Shown here in pieces: positions 7,105-15,922 of a DNA stretch of 64,000 nt (positions are counted from its first letter, which is position 1; every line of letters begins with the position of its first letter). The stretch is taken from the NCBI GenBank assembly GCA_023336205.1, contig JALQCR010000017.1:1-64000 (forward strand), written 5' to 3'. The notes beneath the pieces are model-generated. The model searched no databases. It was not told the DNA's origin and saw nothing but the letters and a program-made list of their open reading frames with translations. The position numbers and the translations under genes are program-made. The stretch comes from Pseudanabaena sp. Salubria-1 (GTDB lineage Bacteria > Cyanobacteriota > Cyanobacteriia > Pseudanabaenales > Pseudanabaenaceae).

Positions 7105-9330
7105 TTATGCCTCAAGCCGATCTTGGAGTAGGTATGTGATCATTTCTCCTTTGCCTTTGATATTAATAGCATTTCTCTGTTCAAGTCGATATTTGTTTTT
7201 TAAGATCTGATAAGTCGCTTCAGTTACTTGAATGCAGCCAGCAACGCCATGGGACTCCATCCGACTTGCTACGTTAACAGTATCTCCCCATAGATCATAA
7301 ATAAATTTCTTCGTGCCGATTACGCCTGCGATCGCCTGTCCAGTATGAATGCCAATTCGTAATGAAAAGGGGCTGCCATCCAAGCGTTTAAATTTTTGAA
7401 TTGATATTTGCATTTCCAGCGCCATTTCTGCGATCGCCACCGCATGATCTTTACTAGGTATGGGCAGACCACCAACTGCCATATATGAATCACCGATGGT
7501 TTTAATCTTTTCTAGATCATATAAATCGACAAGACGATCAAATTCCGAGAAAATATCGTTCAGACAGTTTACCAAGTCGCTAGCAGAAATAGCTGCTGCA
7601 TACTCAGTAAAATTTACGATATCTGCAAATAAAACCGTAACTTCATCATAGGCATCGGCGACAATTGCTCCATTAGTACCATTAGTCAGATTTTCTAACA
7701 TCGGATCTGAGGATATATCTGGCATTTGGTTAGCATATGTCTCAGAAATTTTATTGGCTAAAGCTTTTGACTGCGACAATTTCAATCGCTCAACAATCTC
7801 TTGTGGTAAAACATTTAACAATAAGCGTTCTGACTTCATCTGCTCAATTCGGAGATTTTCTTCAGCACGGTGTCGCTCTTGAGACTCCATTCCTAAAGAC
7901 AAAAGATCCGCTAATGAACTAGCAAAACTTAGCTCCTCGGATAGCCACAAATGCTCTACTTCAATATGTTCAAAGGCAATTATGCCTGTTACTTGACCAT
8001 CAACTTCAAAGGTTTTGATTAATAAAGATACGGTTCCTGCGGGATTAAAATAGGAATCGATTAGCTCTTGCAAATATTCTTCTTCTTGAATGTCTTCAAC
8101 AGCGATCGCATGTCTCGCTTGGAGGGCTGCAAAAAATTTGGGATAGTCCTGAGAAGTCAAAAAATCTGCTTCTGTGTGAGTATTAGTACTCCTGATATAC
8201 AGATCCAGACAATGTAATAGAGTTTTAGTTTTATCAAATAGCCAGATACTAACTCGCTCAACATTTAAAGCTTGGCTACCTGTGCGGGTAATATTTTGGA
8301 CAGCATCGATAAAATTCCCTTGGTTAATTGCTTTGTCTTTAGTTAAGCTGAATAGAATATCTTGCTGTTTACGAAGCAGACTTTCGCGGCGACTCAACAA
8401 AAAATTGGTGCGTTGGAGTGAGGATTTTGAGGCATTCAATTCATGGGTTCTTTCTTGAACACGTAATTCTAATTCTTGATTTGACTTTTCTAGTTGCACA
8501 AGTGAATTCGCCATCATTTCTGCTAGCGTATTAAAGGATTCGGACAGAGCCCTGATTTCACTAGTTCCTTCTATTTGAACTCTAGTGTCAATCTTCCCAT
8601 GGGTAATCGCTAGGGATGCTTCACTAAGTTTGTGAAGAGGCGTGCTAATAAATCTGGCAGTGAGAATTCCGATTGAAATAGAGATCGTTAACACAGCCAA
8701 ATATAGCAAAATCATCATTTGTGTTTGATTTTGCATTGAGCTTGTAAATTGGGAAGCAGGAACAACGATCACTATTAACCAATCTAGCCCATTACCGTCC
8801 CGCCAATTTTGTGCTCGAATAAAATATTCTTCACCAGCAAAAGCAACTTCTATATGTTCGGTTCCTTTAATTGCCTCAAATTTGCCATGCATTTGCAGTA
8901 AATATTGCGCCGTTGATCGTGATAGAGGATCTTTACTATCAAGAATATTTAGTCGCTGCGGCTTGCCATTTACGATCTGAAAGTTCTTCTCTGCATCAGA
9001 ATTACCAACTACCAAGCCCGATCGCTCAATTATAAAAACTCGTCCTTTTTCGCTATATTTCAGACCTCGAAGAAATGAACTTATATCAATATTTGCCTGA
9101 TTGAGATTCGGTGCCAATTTTAAATAACTATCGAGTTCTATACTAATGCGATCGCCCATTTCACTACTTAGGCTGGAGGCGATCGCACTTACTTTTTGTT
9201 GCCCGTTGCGAAAAGTGAATAGCCCAATTACTCCTGATGCTAGACAAATCTGGATCACAAATGGAACAATTAAAACAATTTTAAGAGGAACATTTTTGAA
9301 TGGCTTAGTTATATAAGGGATTTTAAACAT
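7105..9330 (-). CDS. Class III adenylate cyclase, half-sensor paralogue
   Basis: A 741-residue paralogue of the 891-residue neighbour. It aligns from the membrane anchor (KNVPLKIVLIVPFVIQICL) to the C-terminus, but about 150 residues are missing from the extracytoplasmic part: NQANIDISSFLRG joins straight to GRVFIIERSG, dropping the membrane-distal Cache half that usually binds ligand. HAMP, coiled coil, GAF-like and cyclase domains remain, with the same catalytic set (FADIV, KIKTIGDSY, YDLWGDTVNVASR). It probably still makes cAMP but cannot sense what its neighbour senses. It is likely co-transcribed with the downstream cyclase. The alternative is a different function for the remaining Cache half. 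Confidence 0.92.
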   Translation of the reverse strand: MFKIPYITKPFKNVPLKIVLIVPFVIQICLASGVIGLFTFRNGQQKVSAIASSLSSEMGDRISIELDSYLKLAPNLNQANIDISSFLRGLKYSEKGRVFIIERSGLVVGNSDAEKNFQIVNGKPQRLNILDSKDPLSRSTAQYLLQMHGKFEAIKGTEHIEVAFAGEEYFIRAQNWRDGNGLDWLIVIVVPASQFTSSMQNQTQMMILLYLAVLTISISIGILTARFISTPLHKLSEASLAITHGKIDTRVQIEGTSEIRALSESFNTLAEMMANSLVQLEKSNQELELRVQERTHELNASKSSLQRTNFLLSRRESLLRKQQDILFSLTKDKAINQGNFIDAVQNITRTGSQALNVERVSIWLFDKTKTLLHCLDLYIRSTNTHTEADFLTSQDYPKFFAALQARHAIAVEDIQEEEYLQELIDSYFNPAGTVSLLIKTFEVDGQVTGIIAFEHIEVEHLWLSEELSFASSLADLLSLGMESQERHRAEENLRIEQMKSERLLLNVLPQEIVERLKLSQSKALANKISETYANQMPDISSDPMLENLTNGTNGAIVADAYDEVTVLFADIVNFTEYAAAISASDLVNCLNDIFSEFDRLVDLYDLEKIKTIGDSYMAVGGLPIPSKDHAVAIAEMALEMQISIQKFKRLDGSPFSLRIGIHTGQAIAGVIGTKKFIYDLWGDTVNVASRMESHGVAGCIQVTEATYQILKNKYRLEQRNAINIKGKGEMITYLLQDRLEA

Positions 9331-9453
9331 GTCGCATCATCAATATTGAGAATTACCAGAAATGCCTCAGCATAATTAAAAACCCGATGAAAAACCCGAT
9401 GAAATACCTTTAAAGCATTCGCAACAGACAACTATATTTTTTGAATTTTATAT

Positions 9454-11022
9454 TTATCTTCGACCTTTCAGTAAATAAGTGATCATTTCTCCTTTACCTT
9501 TAATATTAATTGCACTTCTCTGATCGAGGTGATATTTGTCTTTTAAAAGTTGATAGGTTGCTTCAGTTACTTGCGTACAGCCTGCAACACCATAAGACTC
9601 CATCCGACTGGCGACATTAACTGTATCCCCCCAAAGATCATAAATAAATTTTTTCGTGCCAATTACACCTGCGATCGCCTGTCCAGTATGAATCCCGATC
9701 CGCAACGAAAAATTAGTGCCATCAGTCCGCTTAAATTTTTGAATTACGGTTTGCATTTGTAAAGCCATTTCCGCGATCGCCTCTGCATGATCTTTGCTAG
9801 GTATAGGCAATCCACCCACTACCATGTAAGAATCACCGATGGTTTTGATCTTTTCTAAGTCATACTGCTCAACAAGATGATCGAATTCCGAAAAAATTTC
9901 ATTCAGAACATTGACTAATTCACTTGCGGAAATGGAAGCTGCATATTCGGTAAAGTTCACTATGTCGGCAAATAGAACTGTAACTTCTTCAAAGGAATCC
10001 GCAATGATTGTGCCACTAGTTTTTAAATGTAGCTTTGTTTTAGATTGCACATTTTTCAATCTCTCAGCTATCTCTTGCGGTAAAACATTCAGTAAGAGAC
10101 GTTCTGACTTCTTCTGTTCAACCCGTAAACTTTCTTCAGCGCGGCGGCGTTCTTGGGCTTCCATTCCTAAAGCTAGTAAATCAGCTAGAGAACTAGCAAA
10201 ACTGATTTCTTCTTCTATCCATAGATGCTCAATGTCTGTATGCTCAAGCAAAAGTATACCAATGATTTCGCCGCCTACTTCAAATCTAGATATTAGAACT
10301 GAAACAATATTAAGGGGGAGACAATATGAGTGAACTAATTCCTGAAAAATCGCATCATCTTGAACATCTTCGACAGCGATAATGCGATTCTCTAATAAAG
10401 CCTTAAAAAAACTAGGATATGCTGCTGCTGTTAGAAACTCAGCTTCGGTATGTAAATGTAAGCTTTTTTGATAGAGATCGAGACAGTGCAATAAAGTTTT
10501 ATTTTTATCGAAGAGCCAAATACTCACCCGTTCGACATTTAACGCATAGCTGCCAGTTCTGGTAACATTTTGCACCGCGACAATAAAGTCGCCTTGGTTG
10601 ATTGCCTTATCTTTGGTCAAATCAAACAAAACATTTTGCTGTTTGCGTAGTTGCTGTTCACGCCGAGATAAAATGAAATTTGATCTTTGCAATGATGCTT
10701 TTGATGCATCTAACTCGTAGCTTGTTTCTTGAACAAGAGACTCTAATTCCTGATTTGATTTTTTTAAGCGTTGTAGATACACAATGCTCGATCGCACTAA
10801 GGTGAGACCAATAGCAATTAGGATTATGACTGCACCTAGCGGCACTAGCAATATCGGATCGTTTACATTGTCAATATTCAGCATACTTAAATATTGTGGT
10901 TTAGGATCTAATTGACTATTCATATTGCCATCAAGTAGATTTCTACTCCACAAAACTATTGCCATAATTTGCAGCCCAATAGTGACCGCCAAAGTAACCA
11001 TTAGCGGCATATTGTGGAACAT
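9454..11022 (-). CDS. Class III adenylate cyclase, sensor-less paralogue
   Basis: A 522-residue third paralogue. It has two membrane segments (about residues 5-25 and 55-80) with only about 30 residues between them, so the Cache sensor is gone and no HAMP is recognisable. A coiled coil, the GAF-like domain (about 135-290), the RLLLNVLPQEIAERLK helix and the cyclase domain (about 345-515) follow. The metal, base-selecting and transition-state residues (FADIV, KIKTIGDSY, YDLWGDTVNVASR) are all kept, so activity is expected. It is the most upstream gene of the three, 123 bases before the second. Input probably comes through the GAF-like domain or by heterodimer formation. Confidence 0.9.
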   Translation of the reverse strand: MFHNMPLMVTLAVTIGLQIMAIVLWSRNLLDGNMNSQLDPKPQYLSMLNIDNVNDPILLVPLGAVIILIAIGLTLVRSSIVYLQRLKKSNQELESLVQETSYELDASKASLQRSNFILSRREQQLRKQQNVLFDLTKDKAINQGDFIVAVQNVTRTGSYALNVERVSIWLFDKNKTLLHCLDLYQKSLHLHTEAEFLTAAAYPSFFKALLENRIIAVEDVQDDAIFQELVHSYCLPLNIVSVLISRFEVGGEIIGILLLEHTDIEHLWIEEEISFASSLADLLALGMEAQERRRAEESLRVEQKKSERLLLNVLPQEIAERLKNVQSKTKLHLKTSGTIIADSFEEVTVLFADIVNFTEYAASISASELVNVLNEIFSEFDHLVEQYDLEKIKTIGDSYMVVGGLPIPSKDHAEAIAEMALQMQTVIQKFKRTDGTNFSLRIGIHTGQAIAGVIGTKKFIYDLWGDTVNVASRMESYGVAGCTQVTEATYQLLKDKYHLDQRSAINIKGKGEMITYLLKGRR

Positions 11023-11139
11023 ATTAGAAAGAAGGCTAGTAGTCAGAGGTTTAGAGCAACAATATATAAAGCTGATATGGTTTTATGCTAGCCCGATCGC
11101 TAATGGTGGTCAATTCGCACAATTGCTGACTTATAGATC

Positions 11140-11174
11140 TAAAAAAAGACCACGCTTCGCGTGGTCTTTTTTTA
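11140..11174. terminator. Strong hairpin between S4 gene and cyclase promoter
   Basis: Arms of 16 bases around the loop TTC, with A-run and T-run outer ends. It lies just after the S4-domain gene, read leftward, and serves as an intrinsic terminator before the cyclase cluster's promoter region. Confidence 0.85.
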
Positions 11175-11185
11175 GGGGCTGTCTT

Positions 11186-11410
11186 TTACTGCACCACATC
11201 AATCACAAAACCATAGCCACTCACTGTTTGACCTGCGCGAATTTTGCAGCCTTTGCGTAATTCCATCTGACCATCGACTTCAACATCGCCGTCGATAATC
11301 ATTAACTTTGCGGCTCCACCAGTATCCGCTACCCCACAAACTTTTAATAAGTTACACAAAGTTATGTATTCGCCCGTCAGTTCAAATTTTTCATGGATTA
11401 TTTCTGGCAT
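11186..11410 (-). CDS. Small S4-domain RNA-binding protein (YbcJ-like)
   Basis: A 74-residue protein starting MPEIIHEKFELTGEYITLCNLLKV. GGAAKLMIIDGDVEVDGQMELRKGCKIRAGQ is the S4-fold core of the YbcJ/YaaA-type stand-alone RNA-binding proteins. The ATG at 11410 is preferred; an upstream TTG at 11464 would add 18 residues unlike the family and would crowd the divergent prfC promoter. It is divergent from prfC with about 80 bases between starts. Family members bind structured RNA or ribosomes; the specific target is not known. Confidence 0.8.
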   Translation of the reverse strand: MPEIIHEKFELTGEYITLCNLLKVCGVADTGGAAKLMIIDGDVEVDGQMELRKGCKIRAGQTVSGYGFVIDVVQ

Positions 11411-11493
11411 TTCGATTATTTGCGTTAATGCGTTAAAAAGTAAGCATAATAGATGCAGTACCAATAAATCTAAAAAAGTTCGTTAAAATTTCC

Positions 11494-13119
11494 ATGAGTC
11501 AACTGTGGCAAGAGTTAGAGCGCGAAGTCGAAAGGCGACGCACCTTTGCAATCATTTCCCACCCCGATGCGGGGAAAACGACGTTAACCGAAAAGCTATT
11601 GCTATACGGAGGTGCGATCCATCTTGCGGGTGCGGTTAAAGCTAGAGCTGCGCAACGTCATGCTACTTCTGACTGGATGGAATTAGAAAAACAACGCGGA
11701 ATTTCGATTACTTCGACGGTGTTGCAATTTGACTATATGGGCTATTGCATTAATTTGCTGGATACCCCAGGACACAAAGATTTTAGTGAAGATACCTATC
11801 GAACTCTTGCTGCTGCTGATAATGCGGTAATGTTGGTTGATGGGGCAAAAGGTTTAGAGCCACAAACCCGCAAATTGTTTGAAGTTTGTCGGTTGCGATC
11901 GCTGCCTATTTTTACGTTTATCAATAAGATGGATCGCCCGACCCGTGAGCCATTAGAACTATTAGACGAAATCGAGAAAGAATTAGGAATTACGCCTTAT
12001 GTGATGAATTGGGCGATCGGTACGGGCGATCAATTTAAAGGGGTGTACGATCGCGCTAGCAAAACGGTGCATCTATTTAAGCGCAGTGCTCATGGACAGC
12101 GAGAAGCTGAGGTAAACATCTATCCTTTTGATGATCCGCAGGCTATTAAATTTATTGGTCAAAATCTTTATAATCAGCTTTTAGAGGATTTAGAGGTTCT
12201 TGATTCTGTTGGTGCTGAATGGAATACTCAGGATTTGCATCGTGGGAAACTCACGCCGATTTTCTTTGGTAGTGCGATGACCAATTTTGGTGTGGAGCTA
12301 TTCTTAAAGTCTTTCCTTGAATGTGGCTTGACTCCGACTGTTCATGATAGCTCTAGCGGTGAAGTGTCACCAACTGATGAGGATTTCTCGGCGTTTGTAT
12401 TTAAGCTGCAAGCAAATATGGACCCTCGACACCGCGATCGCATTGCTTTTGTGCGCGTTTGCTCTGGCAAGTTCGAGAAAGATATGAGTGTGACCCATTT
12501 ACGAAGTGGCAAAAACATTCGGTTATCCCATGCTCAAAAGCTATTTGGTCAAGATCGTGAGGCGATCGATGTGGCTTATGCTGGTGATGTGATTGGGTTA
12601 AATAATCCAGGTATGTTTGCGATCGGCGACACGATTTATCTGGGCAAAAAGCGCCAATATGCAGGGATTCCCTGCTTCTCTCCAGAGCTATTTTGTACTC
12701 TTCGCAATCCTAATCCTTCTAAGTTCAAGCAGTTCCGTAAAGGCATATCGGAGTTGCAAGAGGAAGGTGCGATTCAAATCATGTATTCCGTGGACGAAGC
12801 CAAGCGCGATCCGATTCTTGCGGCTGTGGGGCAGTTGCAATTTGAAGTGGCTCAATATCGTCTCCAAAGTGAATATAGTGTGGAAACGATGCTGGAATCT
12901 ATGCCCTATTCGGTGGCGCGGTGGGTTGAGGATGGTTGGGATGCTCTAGAATCTGTTGGCAGGTTGTTTAATACGATGGTGGTTAAAGATAGCTGGAATC
13001 GACCTGTTTTGTTATTTAAGAATCAATGGAATTTAAATCAAGTTGAGGCTGACCATCCTAAGTTAAAGTTGAGGGCGATCGCGCCAATTGCGGAGCTGAC
13101 TAAATCTAACGTTAACTGA
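11494..13119 (+). CDS. prfC: Peptide chain release factor 3
   Basis: A 541-residue translational GTPase that removes RF1/RF2 from the ribosome after termination. The GTPase motifs are intact: P-loop SHPDAGKTTLTEKLL (near residue 22), the RGISITSTV switch I, DTPGHKDFSEDT (switch II) and FINKMDRPTREP (G4). The EF-G-like domain II and the RF3 C-terminal domain (YRLQSEYSVETMLESMPYSVARWV) follow. Length is close to E. coli RF3 (529). The gene is a single unit followed 24 bases later by the Coq4-like gene. Confidence 0.96.
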   Translation: MSQLWQELEREVERRRTFAIISHPDAGKTTLTEKLLLYGGAIHLAGAVKARAAQRHATSDWMELEKQRGISITSTVLQFDYMGYCINLLDTPGHKDFSEDTYRTLAAADNAVMLVDGAKGLEPQTRKLFEVCRLRSLPIFTFINKMDRPTREPLELLDEIEKELGITPYVMNWAIGTGDQFKGVYDRASKTVHLFKRSAHGQREAEVNIYPFDDPQAIKFIGQNLYNQLLEDLEVLDSVGAEWNTQDLHRGKLTPIFFGSAMTNFGVELFLKSFLECGLTPTVHDSSSGEVSPTDEDFSAFVFKLQANMDPRHRDRIAFVRVCSGKFEKDMSVTHLRSGKNIRLSHAQKLFGQDREAIDVAYAGDVIGLNNPGMFAIGDTIYLGKKRQYAGIPCFSPELFCTLRNPNPSKFKQFRKGISELQEEGAIQIMYSVDEAKRDPILAAVGQLQFEVAQYRLQSEYSVETMLESMPYSVARWVEDGWDALESVGRLFNTMVVKDSWNRPVLLFKNQWNLNQVEADHPKLKLRAIAPIAELTKSNVN

Positions 13120-13142
13120 TTCTCAAATTTGTGTAATTTATT

Positions 13143-13808
13143 ATGACTGAATCGATAGAAGTAAAGCAACAGAGAGAAGAATTGCTGCTGTCGGCTTTTC
13201 TGGAAATGGTAAGATCGCCTGATGGCGATTTTGGTGTAATCGATCGCCTTGCTCAAGCATCTAGCGATCTAGAAGGCTTACAACTCATCATCAATTTTCT
13301 CTCTAATGAGCCTCAAGGCAAAGCTGCCTTTGCTAATTATCCTCGTCTAGGAGAAGTTGATCTGGAATTGCTATCTCTGTTGCCAAGTCATACGCTGGGC
13401 TATGCTTATGCTAACCATATGTTGCAGAATGGGCTGAAGCCGTTGCAAATCAAACCCAGCAGCAATGATTATGAGTTTTTGGGTGCTCACATCACGGAAA
13501 CTCATGATATTTGGCATGTTGTGACGGGATTTAATACCAATATTATTGGTGAGATTCAGTTAGAAGCTTTCTATGTTTCTCAACTTCAGGCAAGTCGATT
13601 TTGGCTGGCTTTAATTGCAAAGAACCTCCTCAAAAGTGCAGTCTATGATATTGAGTGTTCTGCTGATTATATGGATGCGATCGCTCAAGGATGGATGATG
13701 GCAAAACATGCTAAGCCTCTATTTGGTATAGAGTGGAAGTCTCTATGGTCAACGCCTCTAGATGAAATTCGTGATGATTTAAATATTAAGAGCAGTTTTA
13801 ATCTCTAA
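13143..13808 (+). CDS. Coq4-like protein
   Basis: A 221-residue protein of the Coq4 family. The zinc-binding signature HDxxH-x11-E is exact (THDIWHVVTGFNTNIIGEIQLE, near residues 120-138). Coq4 proteins act in ubiquinone biosynthesis in mitochondria, where yeast and human Coq4 have been linked to removal of the C1 carboxyl of the quinone ring. Cyanobacteria make plastoquinone instead, so the job here is inferred to concern quinone or isoprenoid metabolism. It begins 24 bases after prfC, in the same direction, and is followed by a HIP1-rich minisatellite. Confidence 0.85.
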   Translation: MTESIEVKQQREELLLSAFLEMVRSPDGDFGVIDRLAQASSDLEGLQLIINFLSNEPQGKAAFANYPRLGEVDLELLSLLPSHTLGYAYANHMLQNGLKPLQIKPSSNDYEFLGAHITETHDIWHVVTGFNTNIIGEIQLEAFYVSQLQASRFWLALIAKNLLKSAVYDIECSADYMDAIAQGWMMAKHAKPLFGIEWKSLWSTPLDEIRDDLNIKSSFNL

Positions 13809-13883
13809 AATGGTAAAGTGTGATCGCTATATCTCAAATACGGGATATCAACCCCATGATCGTCCCATAAACCACAAAAATCG

Positions 13884-14060
13884 CGATCGCCACTCCACAA
13901 AAAATCAAATAGCGATCGCCCCTCTCAAAACCAAAAACACCACGATCGCCCCTTCAACCCCAAAACATCACGATCGCAACTTCACAAAATCAAACAGCGA
14001 TCGCCCCTTCACCACCTCAACATCACGATTGCCTCTCCCAAAAAATCAAACAGCGATCTC
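13884..14060. repeat. HIP1-cored degenerate minisatellite, period about 28 bp
   Basis: Seven copies of CGATCGC or a one-base variant start at 13884, 13913, 13943, 13971, 13998, 14026 and 14054, spaced 27-30 bases apart. The spacers are C/A-rich and partly alike (CCCCTTCA, AAAATCAAA). The spacing is not a multiple of three and the conceptual translation is low-complexity, so it is unlikely to be coding. The tract begins about 75 bases after the Coq4-like stop. Confidence 0.75.
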
Positions 14061-14313
14061 TATAGAAATTCAATTACACTTAGATTTATAATCTACCCTT
14101 GTGAAGGTAACACAACGAACTTACCTGATTTCAGCACTGTGATTCGTAAAATTTCATATTGGAAGTCCAAGAAAATGGATTTTTAAAGGCTGAAACGACC
14201 AATCTACGTTCGATATTTTGCACCTTAACAGGTGTAGATCTATAGGCATGTAGTTAGGATATGATCTAATAGTAAAGTCATTCTGTCCTCATTATTCAAC
14301 ATACAATTTACTT
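14061..14313. other. Intergenic region without recognisable gene
   Basis: AT-rich sequence between the minisatellite and the DUF262 gene. No gene and no strong hairpin was recognised. The composition change that continues into the next two genes starts about here: the last HIP1-like site is at 14054. Confidence 0.5.
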
Positions 14314-15333
14314 ATGAATCACAATGCTCAGGAAGTTGCACATCCTAGATTAGACGTAGAGTACTACGGTGCAGATTTTCCTGTTGATGTTTTGGTTAAG
14401 AGGTTGGATCAGGAGGACTTTATTATCCCAGGGTTTCAAAGAGAGTATGTTTGGAAAGAAGAAGATGCATCACGTTTTATCGAATCTCTTTTGATTGGAC
14501 TTCCTACTCCAGCAATTTTTCTAGCCAAAGATAAATTCTCTAATAAGTATCTTGTTATAGATGGTCAGCAACGCTTGAGAACGCTGCAATACTTCTATAG
14601 AGAGAAATTTTCACATGGAAAACTATTCAAGTTAAAAGGTGTTATATATCCTTTTAACGGTCTAACTTATTCAAGTTTATCACCAACTGATCGACGCTCT
14701 CTTGATAATTCAATTATTCATTGTATAATCATTTCTGAGAACTATGATCCAAGCGCAATGTTTTATCTTTTTGAAAGATTGAACACTACGGGAACTCCAC
14801 TAAATCCACAGGAAATTAGAAATGCACTTTATCATGGCGCTTTTAGTGAACTGATTCAAGAACTTTCAATTCAAGAAACGTGGAAAAAGCTGTACAGCAA
14901 GTCTAATAATAGATCGACTGGTCAAGAATTGATACTTCGATTTCTTGCACTTTATTTTGATCTAGATAGTTATTCTGGAAATATGGTTGATTTTCTAAAT
15001 CATTTTATGCTTAAGAATATAAATCTGAATTTAATTTCTAAAGAAGAAATTCAGCGTGTATTTTTAGCTACTATAGATTTCATAAATAATTGTCTTGGTT
15101 CAAAAGCTTTCTACTATAAAATGTCATTTAATCGGGCGCTTTATGAAAGCTTGATGCTTTTAACTGCTAGACAAGTCTCAATTGGTATAGATTGTCAAAA
15201 ACTTAAGCAATCTTATGAGTTAATCATCATTGACGATCATTTTTGGTCTCTTTCTCAACACTCAACTACAAGTAGAAAAAATGTAATCTCTAGATTAGAA
15301 TACATTGAGGGGATTTACAGAAATACGCACTAA
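14314..15333 (+). CDS. DUF262 (ParB/GmrS-like) protein
   Basis: A 339-residue protein with the DUF262 core: IPGFQREYVW at residues 38-47, LIGLPTPAIFL at 60-70 and VIDGQQRLRTL at 81-91. This ParB/sulfiredoxin-related nucleotide-handling domain occurs in GmrSD- and BrxU-type defence proteins. The protein is short and no DUF1524/HNH nuclease domain is recognisable at its C-terminus, unlike those enzymes. It shares one base with the downstream HEPN gene (TAATG), so the two form an operon. The pair has no GCGATCGC site and is AT-rich, unlike its neighbours, suggesting transfer. Predicted role: regulator or sensor of the HEPN partner. Confidence 0.85.
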   Translation: MNHNAQEVAHPRLDVEYYGADFPVDVLVKRLDQEDFIIPGFQREYVWKEEDASRFIESLLIGLPTPAIFLAKDKFSNKYLVIDGQQRLRTLQYFYREKFSHGKLFKLKGVIYPFNGLTYSSLSPTDRRSLDNSIIHCIIISENYDPSAMFYLFERLNTTGTPLNPQEIRNALYHGAFSELIQELSIQETWKKLYSKSNNRSTGQELILRFLALYFDLDSYSGNMVDFLNHFMLKNINLNLISKEEIQRVFLATIDFINNCLGSKAFYYKMSFNRALYESLMLLTARQVSIGIDCQKLKQSYELIIIDDHFWSLSQHSTTSRKNVISRLEYIEGIYRNTH

Positions 15334-15806
15334 TGAATTTACGCATTTTGTCACATCGCCAAAAAATAGATAGTCTTTTCAGTAGAGTTCACTCTATTTC
15401 TAATCTCTCTGACCAAAGTGAGTGGTCAAAGTATCTTTGTGTATTGGTCTCAGGCTTCATAGAGGAATCTCTACGGATTATGTTAGAAGAGTACACAAGC
15501 AAACACTCTGCACCTAATATACAAAATTTTGTTGAGAAGCAGATAGGAAATATAACGAATTGTAAAACTAGCCGAATTTTGGAAATTCTGGGTAAGTTTA
15601 GTCAAAATTGGGCTGACGATTTTAGCAATCAAATTAAAACAAGAAGCTCGAAAACAGATGAAATTAAGAATTCAATTGATAGTGTTATCTCAAATCGACA
15701 TGATATAGCACATGGTAGAAGTGTAAGCATTACTTACGCTAGAATGTCTGACTTTTACAACAGTGTAAAAATAGCTGTAGAAATTTTGGATGCCATAATA
15801 CAGTAG
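15333..15806 (+). CDS. HEPN-domain ribonuclease candidate (RiboL-PSP-HEPN-like)
   Basis: A 157-residue helical protein. SNRHDIAHGRS near the C-terminus contains R122-x4-H127, the HEPN catalytic pattern for metal-independent RNA cleavage, and the preceding layout (LVSGFIEESLRIMLEEY, then FVEKQIGN, then LEILGKF) resembles the RiboL-PSP-HEPN group. The start codon overlaps the stop of the DUF262 gene by one base, implying translational coupling. HEPN RNases serve as toxins and phage-defence effectors; here the DUF262 protein would be the trigger or antitoxin. This pairing is an inference from gene order. No other effector gene lies nearby. Confidence 0.8.
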   Translation: MNLRILSHRQKIDSLFSRVHSISNLSDQSEWSKYLCVLVSGFIEESLRIMLEEYTSKHSAPNIQNFVEKQIGNITNCKTSRILEILGKFSQNWADDFSNQIKTRSSKTDEIKNSIDSVISNRHDIAHGRSVSITYARMSDFYNSVKIAVEILDAIIQ

Positions 15807-15922
15807 TTATTCTTATACATGTGCTGAAGGCTAATTTCTGGATAAAACCGATACGAATCAGATTAACTAAGCCATGTATCATCTAATCTGTAATAGATCC
15901 GCAAGAAATCCGCCCAATCGAT

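Noticed and set aside
13884..14060. CRISPR array
   Set aside because: Only the 7-base CGATCGC core recurs, the spacers resemble one another, the repeats are not identical, and no cas gene is nearby.
13810..14091. A 93-codon open frame after the Coq4-like gene
   Set aside because: It reads through a HIP1-cored minisatellite whose spacing is not a multiple of three. The product is low-complexity Lys/Thr/Pro/Ser with no domain, so it is probably chance.
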